Shown here: positions 1 through 4,380 of the stretch, one piece after another
How the letters are laid out: each line of letters starts with the position of its first letter
Numbering within the stretch: position 1 is the first letter of the stretch
Source: Reyranella sp.
GTDB lineage: Bacteria; Pseudomonadota; Alphaproteobacteria; Reyranellales; Reyranellaceae
Direction of reading: 5' to 3'
Length of the DNA: 5,706 nucleotides
NCBI GenBank assembly: GCA_030681635.1
Contig: JAUXRT010000501.1
Location: forward strand, 1 to 5,706
The notes under the pieces: generated by a model
Told to the model about the DNA's origin: nothing
What the model saw: the letters and a program-made list of their open reading frames with translations, nothing else
Database searches by the model: none
Made by a program: the position numbers and the translations under genes

Positions 1-167
1 CGGGCAAGTTCTGCGGCCAGAGCGCGGTGCAGATGCACGGCGGCATGGGCGTCACCGACGAGCTCTCGGTCAGCCACTACTTCAAGCGGCTGACCATGAT
101 CGACCTGATGTTCGGTAACCAGCAGCATCACCTGACGCGCTACAGCAACCTCGCGATGGCGGCGTAA
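1..167 (+). CDS. Acyl-CoA dehydrogenase, C-terminal fragment (5' end outside window)
   Basis: This is the last 54 complete codons of a gene entering from the left edge, read in the frame starting at base 3 and ending in TAA at 165-167. The fragment carries the stretch QMHGGMGVTDE (residues 10-20 of the fragment) followed by VSHYFKRLTMID, which is the C-terminal helical region of FAD-dependent acyl-CoA dehydrogenases, closest in style to the pimeloyl-CoA dehydrogenase small-subunit-like group. These cytoplasmic enzymes introduce an alpha,beta double bond into acyl-CoA thioesters and pass electrons to electron-transfer flavoprotein. Where medium-chain enzymes have the catalytic Glu in a YEG motif, this protein appears to read FGN (fragment residues 37-39), so the base may sit elsewhere or be absent; this alignment is by eye. 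The substrate cannot be read from this fragment. The gap to the next gene is 84 nt, so joint transcription is possible but not shown. Confidence 0.88.
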   Translation, partial: GKFCGQSAVQMHGGMGVTDELSVSHYFKRLTMIDLMFGNQQHHLTRYSNLAMAA

Positions 168-187
168 CTTCAACGTCATGCTCTTCC

Positions 188-243
188 GGACCGCGCGCGT
201 CCCGCGCGCTCATGAACATGAGCGGGCCAGAGGCCCGCGGTCC
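188..243. repeat. Nested inverted repeats in the acyl-CoA dehydrogenase / permease gap
   Basis: A perfect 8-bp inverted repeat, GGACCGCG at 188-195 and CGCGGTCC at 236-243, encloses a second perfect palindrome (207-224) and a short GGGCC/GGCCC hairpin (224-228 and 232-236). As RNA the whole could fold into a branched stem ending 8 nt before the permease start codon. There is no T-run after it, so a classic intrinsic terminator is not supported. It could be a rho-type 3' end of the dehydrogenase transcript, a 5' leader structure of the permease, or a REP-like repeat. The pairing is seen directly; the role is unknown. Confidence 0.5.
207..224. promoter_or_regulatory. 18-bp perfect palindrome, candidate operator
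   Basis: CGCTCATGAACATGAGCG has two perfect 8-bp arms around a central AA. It lies 28 to 45 nt upstream of the permease start codon, where a dimeric repressor or activator would be expected to bind. The two-base centre favours a protein-binding site over an RNA hairpin. No -10/-35 pair is obvious next to it, and no regulator gene is in the window, so the assignment is inference from symmetry and position. Confidence 0.4.
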
Positions 244-251
244 ACCAGAGC

Positions 252-1211
252 ATGAGCGCGATCGTCGACATCATCGTGCCGGTGTTCGGCATGGTGCTGG
301 TCGGCTGGGTGATCGGCCGCTCGCCGCTGCTCAGCGCCGAGGGTTTGCGCGGGCTGACCGGCGTCACCTTCTACGCGCTGTTTCCGGCGCTGCTCTTCCG
401 CTCGATGGCCAAGGTGCGGATCGAGGCGCTCGAACCCGACATCCTGCTGGTCTTCTTCGGCGCCATCTTCGTGCTCTATGGCGTGCTGATGCTGCTCGGC
501 CGCGCCGCCGGCATGAGCATGGGCGACCGCACCGTGCTGGCGCTGAGCGGCGTCTTCTCCAACGGCGTCGGCATCGGCATCCCCTTCATCACCTACGCCT
601 TCGGCGAGCAGGGGCTGGTGCCGCTGCTGATGATCATCAGCGTGCATTCGCTGATCCTGCTCACCTTTTCGTCTTTCCTGATGGAAATGGATGCCCCGGG
701 CGGCGTCCGCCGCCGTCTGCTCGGCCGGCTGGGCGGGGCGGCGCTCAACATGCTGAAGCACCCCGTCATCCCGGCGATCTTCGCCGGGCTCGCCTGGGGC
801 GAGCTCACGCGGTTGGTCCCCGGCCTCGCGACGCCCGTCGTGATCGACCGCATCCTGCAGGCGCTGGCGATGGCAGCACCTCCCTGCGGCCTGATCATGG
901 TCGGCGCCTCGCTCGCCCATGTCGGCCTCAGGGGGCACTGGCAGTCGGCCGCGGTCGCCACCGTCTTCAAGCTGGCGGCGCTGCCGCTGCTGGTGTGGAC
1001 GCTGGGACGTTACGTCTTCCCGCTCGATCCGCTGTGGCTTACCGTGACGACGCTGAACGCCGCCCTGCCGGCCGGCGCCAACGTCTACCTGCTGGCGCAG
1101 ATGTACGGCATCGGCGTGGCGCGGGCGACCAACGCCGTCGTCATCTCGACGGCGGCCAGCGTGTTCACGCTGTCGATTGCGTTGCTGCTGCTCGGCGTGC
1201 AGCCGCGCTAG
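252..1211 (+). CDS. AEC-family (auxin efflux carrier-like) permease
   Basis: This is a 319-residue, strongly hydrophobic inner-membrane protein with about ten predicted membrane segments by eye (roughly residues 5-22, 36-52, 63-83, 93-115, 122-143, 168-187, 205-223, 233-252, 260-282, 293-314) and a basic cytoplasmic loop near 152-160 (RRRLLGR). Motifs typical of the AEC family are SNGVGIGIP at 103-111, PPCGLIMVGASL at 210-221 and LPAGANVYLLAQMYG at 272-286. Length matches the family norm of about 310-320. Bacterial members move small organic anions such as malate or malonate; the substrate here cannot be read from sequence. ATG at 252 is the first usable start in frame; only a weak AGAG lies ahead of it. 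The stop is 22 nt before the downstream dioxygenase, so the two are very likely cotranscribed and the permease may move that enzyme's substrate or product. Confidence 0.9.
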   Translation: MSAIVDIIVPVFGMVLVGWVIGRSPLLSAEGLRGLTGVTFYALFPALLFRSMAKVRIEALEPDILLVFFGAIFVLYGVLMLLGRAAGMSMGDRTVLALSGVFSNGVGIGIPFITYAFGEQGLVPLLMIISVHSLILLTFSSFLMEMDAPGGVRRRLLGRLGGAALNMLKHPVIPAIFAGLAWGELTRLVPGLATPVVIDRILQALAMAAPPCGLIMVGASLAHVGLRGHWQSAAVATVFKLAALPLLVWTLGRYVFPLDPLWLTVTTLNAALPAGANVYLLAQMYGIGVARATNAVVISTAASVFTLSIALLLLGVQPR

Positions 1212-1221
1212 ACTTCGACCG

Positions 1222-1226
1222 GGAGG
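1222..1226 (+). promoter_or_regulatory. Strong ribosome binding site fixing the dioxygenase start
   Basis: GGAGG at 1222-1226, inside GGGAGGAAAG, sits 7 nt before ATG at 1234. It decides the start of the TauD-like gene: the same frame is open further upstream to an ATG at 1177, but that longer form would overlap the permease gene by 35 nt, add a Cys/Arg-rich stretch unlike the family, and has no comparable site. Confidence 0.85.
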
Positions 1227-1233
1227 AAAGACC

Positions 1234-2091
1234 ATGGCTGATGAAACGGTTCAGGTTCGAAAGCTCACCGGCGGCTGCGGCGCCGAGGTCTTGGGCGTCG
1301 ATCTCAAGGCGATGAGCAACCGCCAGTGGGACGAGGTCCAACGCGCCTTCACCGAACATGGCGTGATCTTCTTCCGCGACCAGGAGCTGACGCCCGAGCA
1401 GCATCTCGCGTTCGCGCGGCGCTGGGCGCCGATCGACGTCAACCGCTTCTTCAAGCCTGTGTCGGGCCACCCCGAGATCGCCGAGGTGCGCAAGGAGCCC
1501 GAGCAGAAGACCAATATCGGCGGCGGCTGGCACACCGACCACAGCTACGACCAGGAGCCGGCGATGGGCTCCATCCTGCTGGCGCGCGAGCTGCCGGAGG
1601 AGGGTGGCGACACGCTGTTCGCCAACATGTATCGCGCCTTCGAGACGCTCTCGCCCGGACTGCAGCGCACGCTCGAAGGCCTGCGGGCCGTCCATGGCTC
1701 GGCGCACATCTTCGGCAAGGGCGGCGTCAACGACCAGAATCCCGAGGGCGCCAGCCGCTACGGCAACCAGCAGCTGGCTGGTGCCGACGTCGTGCATCCG
1801 GTCGTGATCAGGCATCCGCTGAGCGGCCGCAAGGCGCTCTATGTCAACCGGGCCTTCACCCTGCGCTTCGAGGACTGGAGCGTCGAGGACAGCAAACCGC
1901 TGCTCGACCATCTCTACCAGCACGCGGCACGGCCGGAGTTCACCTGCCGCTTCCGCTGGCGTGAGGGCTCGATCGCCTTCTGGGACAATCGTGCCACCTG
2001 GCACTATGCCGCCAACGACTATCACGGCGAGCGGCGGCTGATGCACCGCATCACCGTCGCCGGTTGCAAGCTCGAGGCCGCCAGCGCCTGA
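1234..2091 (+). CDS. TauD/TfdA-family Fe(II)/2-oxoglutarate-dependent dioxygenase
   Basis: This is a 285-residue cytoplasmic enzyme, nearly the same length as E. coli TauD (283). Family members couple oxidative decarboxylation of 2-oxoglutarate to hydroxylation of a substrate such as taurine, alkyl sulfates or phenoxyacetates. The iron facial triad is visible as H100 and D102 (WHTDHSY) and H257 (ATWHYAANDY). R272 (LMHRITVAG) lies 15 residues after the distal His, as in TauD, and T127 (GGDTLFANMY) fits the second 2-oxoglutarate contact. The N-terminus (RKLTGGCGAEVLGVDL) is also family-typical. No taurine ABC transporter genes adjoin it, and the segment around residues 68-76 (DVNRFFKPV) did not strike me as taurine-specific, so calling it TauD itself is not justified. 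It sits 22 nt behind the AEC permease, probably in one operon. The fold and chemistry are secure; the substrate is unknown. Confidence 0.93.
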   Translation: MADETVQVRKLTGGCGAEVLGVDLKAMSNRQWDEVQRAFTEHGVIFFRDQELTPEQHLAFARRWAPIDVNRFFKPVSGHPEIAEVRKEPEQKTNIGGGWHTDHSYDQEPAMGSILLARELPEEGGDTLFANMYRAFETLSPGLQRTLEGLRAVHGSAHIFGKGGVNDQNPEGASRYGNQQLAGADVVHPVVIRHPLSGRKALYVNRAFTLRFEDWSVEDSKPLLDHLYQHAARPEFTCRFRWREGSIAFWDNRATWHYAANDYHGERRLMHRITVAGCKLEAASA

Positions 2092-2120
2092 CGCCCATCC
2101 CCTGACAAACGGTCAGGCGC
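2084..2120. terminator. Inverted repeat spanning both convergent stop codons, candidate bidirectional terminator
   Basis: GCGCCTGAC at 2084-2092 and GTCAGGCGC at 2112-2120 form a perfect 9-bp inverted repeat. The TGA of the plus-strand dioxygenase (2089-2091) is in the left arm and the TCA complement of the minus-strand stop (2113-2115) is in the right arm. A second left arm, CCTGAC at 2101-2106, can pair instead with GTCAGG at 2112-2117 around a 5-nt loop. Placement between two converging genes 21 nt apart suits a shared terminator, but there is no T-run on either side, so it may work only with Rho or as a 3'-end stabiliser. Confidence 0.5.
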
Positions 2121-2973
2121 GGCCGGTCATCAGTGCTTCCTGGTCGAGCGGTGCATAGAAGAAATCGCCGGGGCGGAAGTCGTGGCCGAGGTCACCGAGC
2201 AGTCGGCGTTGGCGCGGCGTGCAGCGTTCGAACAGCGCCTTCACCGGCCCGCCGAAATCGTAGGGCTTCATGAACATCTGGCAGTAATTGTACAGGATGG
2301 TCTTGCGTGCCTTGCCGGAGTGGTTGGGCGACGGGCCATGCCAGATCGCGTGCGGGAAGACATAGGCATCGCCCGCCTTGCCGAGCAGAGGCACCGTGCC
2401 CGGCGCCTTCGGGCCGGGAATGCGCTCAGCGCGCTCGGGGAACGGCCGCAGGTGGCTGCCGGGGAAGATCGTGAAGTTGCCGCTGTCCGGCGCGGTGACG
2501 TCGGTCAGCAGGTACATCACCTTCACGGCGAGCGGCCGGCTGGTCTCGGTGACGCGGATGCTCTTCTGCGCTTCGCCGCCGTCCGTATGGATGTAGCCGG
2601 GGAACATGTCGGTCGAGGCGCGGATGATCGCCTGGCTCATCGAGAACTGGATGTACGGGCCCATCAGGTCGAGGATCAGGTCGAAGATGGCCGGCCGATC
2701 GATCAGGTCGATGAACGCCTGATGGTAGGGAAGCAGGTCGCGCCGGTCCATGAACGCGTCCTTGTTCTGGTCGGGCAATTTCCAGGCGTAGTGGCCGCGC
2801 TGCAGCTCGGTCGCCGCGGGCTCGTAGCCCGGCTGTGTGCGCACGTGGTCGAGCTGGTCGGAGAAGAAGTCGACTTCCGCCGGGCTCAATGCCCCTTCGA
2901 TTTGAAGGTAGCCGTCAACCGCCCACTGTTCGCGCTGCGCCTCGGTCAGAGTCCGGGTCGTATTGGCCAGCAT
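2113..2973 (-). CDS. PhyH (phytanoyl-CoA dioxygenase) family Fe(II)/2-oxoglutarate oxygenase
   Basis: This is a 286-residue cytoplasmic protein with the PhyH-family layout: an N-terminal segment with DGYLQIEGALSPAEV (residues 20-34), a double-stranded beta-helix core with iron ligands H129 and D131 (YIHTDGG) and H212 (AIWHGPSPNHSG), and R223 eleven residues later to hold 2-oxoglutarate, the same spacing as His/Arg in human PhyH. The turn DSGNFTIFPGSH (163-174) is also characteristic. Family members hydroxylate acyl-CoAs or small metabolites; bacterial paralogs are diverse and the substrate cannot be inferred. The ectoine hydroxylase signature around the HxD motif is not present. ATG at 2971-2973 is supported by GGAGG 5 nt upstream and by a promoter beyond that, so it is probably transcribed alone. 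It converges on the TauD-like gene with 21 nt between stops. Family confidence is high; function is open. Confidence 0.92.
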   Translation of the reverse strand: MLANTTRTLTEAQREQWAVDGYLQIEGALSPAEVDFFSDQLDHVRTQPGYEPAATELQRGHYAWKLPDQNKDAFMDRRDLLPYHQAFIDLIDRPAIFDLILDLMGPYIQFSMSQAIIRASTDMFPGYIHTDGGEAQKSIRVTETSRPLAVKVMYLLTDVTAPDSGNFTIFPGSHLRPFPERAERIPGPKAPGTVPLLGKAGDAYVFPHAIWHGPSPNHSGKARKTILYNYCQMFMKPYDFGGPVKALFERCTPRQRRLLGDLGHDFRPGDFFYAPLDQEALMTGRA

Positions 2974-2978
2974 GCGAT

Positions 2979-2983
2979 CCTCC
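2979..2983 (-). promoter_or_regulatory. Ribosome binding site of the PhyH-family gene
   Basis: On the minus strand GGAGG lies 5 nt before the ATG at 2971-2973. It supports this start over internal Met codons; the next in-frame Met is residue 75, far into the conserved core. Confidence 0.8.
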
Positions 2984-3004
2984 GTGGAGCCGAAAGCAGC
3001 TGGC

Positions 3005-3033
3005 AGTATAGCGCGACCCGCGGCGCCTGTCGG
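3005..3033 (-). promoter_or_regulatory. Candidate sigma-70-type promoter of the PhyH-family gene
   Basis: On the minus strand CCGACA (3028-3033; four of six match TTGACA) and TATACT (3005-3010; five of six match TATAAT) are separated by exactly 17 nt. The -10 box is the only AT-rich spot in a GC-rich gap. It ends 31 nt before the ATG, giving a leader of about 24 nt that includes the GGAGG site. Position, spacing and composition all fit; no experiment is implied. Confidence 0.55.
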
Positions 3034-3043
3034 CGGCCTGCCA

Positions 3044-3064
3044 CCGCTTGGCGGCCCAAGGCGG
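3044..3064. repeat. Hairpin with one bulge
   Basis: CCGCTTGG (3044-3051) pairs with CCAAGGCGG (3056-3064) around the loop CGGC, leaving one unpaired G. It lies between the candidate promoter of the PhyH gene and a larger hairpin behind the DUF992 gene. It may be the second half of a two-hairpin 3' end, or a small repeated element; nothing more can be read from it. Confidence 0.4.
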
Positions 3065-3065
3065 A

Positions 3066-3098
3066 CCGTCGCCGGCTGCGGGTTGCAGGCGGCGACGG
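3066..3098 (-). terminator. Strong hairpin after the DUF992 gene, candidate transcript end
   Basis: CCGTCGCCGGCTGC (3066-3079) and GCAGGCGGCGACGG (3085-3098) form a 14-bp stem with a single mismatch around a 5-nt loop. In the minus-strand transcript it begins 20 nt after the DUF992 stop codon (3119-3121), the usual place for a terminator or an RNA-stabilising 3' hairpin of the metH-permease-DUF992 run. No U-run follows, so Rho-independent termination by the standard mechanism is uncertain. Confidence 0.55.
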
Positions 3099-3118
3099 CG
3101 GTGGCGTGACGGTGGGGC

Positions 3119-3628
3119 TTAGGGCTTGAGCTTCAGCGACATCTCGCCGATGCCCATCGCGAGATTGTAGCCCGCGTCCTTGACGATGCCCGAGGCGATC
3201 ATGCCGATCTCGGCATTGGGACCGCCGTAGATCCAGTTGCCGCCGGCCTGGCTGCCGACCGCGGCCGTGCCCTGCTCGCCGATGTAGTTGCCGCTCAGAT
3301 CCCGAGGTCCGCGGGCCGATCCCAGCGAGTAGACGCGCCAGATCGTGTGCACGGCCTTGGTATAGCCGATGTCGATGCCGACCTTCGTGATCGAGCCGGT
3401 GTACTCCGCGCTGTGCACGCCGTCGTTGGCGAGGAAGACGCAGTCCATGGTCTTGTTCGAGCCCAGGACGTAGCCCGTGCCGCCGGCGATGTTGCAGCTC
3501 AGCGAGCCGATGAAAATCCGGGAATTGGCGTTGGTGGTATTGAGCTGCTGCGGGGTCGACTGCTGCATGCAGGCGCCGGCGGTCAGGGCGAGGGCTGCCG
3601 TCGCGGCGGCCATGGCGATCTTCTTCAT
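3119..3628 (-). CDS. DUF992 family exported protein
   Basis: This is a 169-residue protein with an N-terminal export signal: MKK, a hydrophobic run to about residue 17, then AGACMQQS. C20 follows A-G-A, which meets only the loose lipoprotein pattern, so it is either a lipoprotein or a periplasmic protein cut nearby. The mature part matches DUF992 as I recognise it: IGSLSCNIAGGTGYVLGS (residues 40-57), MDCVF, YTGSITKVGIDIGY and WRVYSLG, then AAVGSQAGGNWIYGG. C45 and C63 could form a disulfide in the periplasm. The biochemical function of DUF992 is not known to me. The start chosen at 3626-3628 has AAAGGAG 6 nt upstream; an ATG at 3656-3658 in the same frame lies inside the permease gene and would spoil the signal peptide. 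Its ribosome site overlaps the permease stop codon, so it is probably translated in sequence from the same message. Confidence 0.85.
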   Translation of the reverse strand: MKKIAMAAATAALALTAGACMQQSTPQQLNTTNANSRIFIGSLSCNIAGGTGYVLGSNKTMDCVFLANDGVHSAEYTGSITKVGIDIGYTKAVHTIWRVYSLGSARGPRDLSGNYIGEQGTAAVGSQAGGNWIYGGPNAEIGMIASGIVKDAGYNLAMGIGEMSLKLKP

Positions 3629-3634
3629 CAAGCA

Positions 3635-3641
3635 CTCCTTT
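3635..3641 (-). promoter_or_regulatory. Ribosome binding site overlapping the upstream stop codon
   Basis: On the minus strand AAAGGAG at 3635-3641 shares two bases with the permease TAA stop (3640-3642) and lies 6 nt before ATG at 3626-3628. It fixes the DUF992 start and suggests translational coupling, since ribosomes ending the permease would occupy this site. Confidence 0.8.
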
Positions 3642-4380
3642 AGCGAATGGCCGCCCAAAGGAGCGCCAGTCCGGATATTGCCATTACGATGTCGAGCAGG
3701 CGCTGAAAAGTGGCGACGCTCAACCTATCCACGATCAAACGCGCGGTGTAGGTACCGGCCATGACCGACGAGCCCGAGATCAGCCCCTTGATCACGATGT
3801 CGAGCGGCAGGGCGCCGAATTGCTGGAAAGTAACGGCCTTGCTGATGTAGAGGGCGAGCGAGCCCGCCGCCTCGGTGGCGATGAACGCGCCCTTGACCAG
3901 CCCGTAGGCGGCGAAGGCGGGCACGCTGAGCGGCCCGGTCGAGACCACGATGCCGGTCAGGAAGCCGATGACGGCGCCGGCCGCGGCGAGGTGCCAGAAG
4001 CCGAACTTGAGGTTCCGCGCGATCAGCCAGCGGCGGCCGGGGATCATCGCCAGGAAGAAGAGGCCGAGCGCCACGTCGACGGCCTTCTCCGGCAGGACCA
4101 GCAGGGTTCGCGCGCCCAGCGCCGCGGCCGGAATGCCGCCCAGCGCATAGGCGCCACAGGCGCGCCAGTCGATCTCCTTCCACCACGAGGTGATCTTGGC
4201 GAAGTTCGACATCAGGGCGACGACCGCCATGATCGGCACGGCCTCGCGCGGGCCGAACGCCAGGACCAGGATCGGCAGCAGGATGATGGTGGCGCCGGTG
4301 CCGACGATGCCGCTCACCGTGCCGGCCGCAAAGCCGACGATGAGCACGAGGGCGTAGATCAGGAGAGGGTCAGTACCCAA
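3640..4380 (-). CDS. TauE/SafE-family (DUF81) membrane permease, TTG start
   Basis: This is a 246-residue hydrophobic inner-membrane protein with the TauE/SafE layout: the N-terminal GFAAGTVSGIVGTGATIILLPIL (about residues 16-38), a central basic stretch (IPGRRWLIARN) and a second repeat with GFLTGIVVSTGPLSVPAF (138-155), giving seven to eight membrane segments. The family is associated with export or uptake of sulfite, sulfoacetate and other small organosulfur anions; the substrate here is unknown. The most upstream usable start is TTG (4378-4380), giving residues GTDPLLIYALVL that match the usual family N-terminus, whereas the first internal ATG is residue 51, inside the conserved region. 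The TTG overlaps the end of metH by 11 nt and has no clear ribosome site, so expression probably depends on coupling to metH. A GTG at residue 12 is a less likely alternative. It is followed 11 nt later by the DUF992 gene. Confidence 0.85.
   Translation of the reverse strand: MGTDPLLIYALVLIVGFAAGTVSGIVGTGATIILLPILVLAFGPREAVPIMAVVALMSNFAKITSWWKEIDWRACGAYALGGIPAAALGARTLLVLPEKAVDVALGLFFLAMIPGRRWLIARNLKFGFWHLAAAGAVIGFLTGIVVSTGPLSVPAFAAYGLVKGAFIATEAAGSLALYISKAVTFQQFGALPLDIVIKGLISGSSVMAGTYTARLIVDRLSVATFQRLLDIVMAISGLALLWAAIR

Noticed and set aside
210..1235. A 341-codon open frame on the minus strand opposite the AEC permease
   Set aside because: Its translation is dominated by His, Asp, Gln, Arg and Ala with no family motif, as expected for the antisense of a high-GC membrane-protein gene; the plus-strand permease has clear motifs and a downstream partner.
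212..1315. A 367-codon open frame on the plus strand overlapping the permease
   Set aside because: It is Arg/Ala/Pro-rich, out of frame with two recognisable proteins, and runs across the permease-dioxygenase junction.
1234..2091. Naming the plus-strand dioxygenase tauD
   Set aside because: Catalytic residues are shared by the whole TauD/TfdA family, no taurine transporter genes adjoin it, and the substrate-pocket region does not clearly match TauD.
2182..3129. A 315-codon plus-strand open frame opposite the PhyH gene
   Set aside because: It has no recognisable domain, and runs through the PhyH promoter and the hairpins; the opposite strand encodes an enzyme with all catalytic residues.
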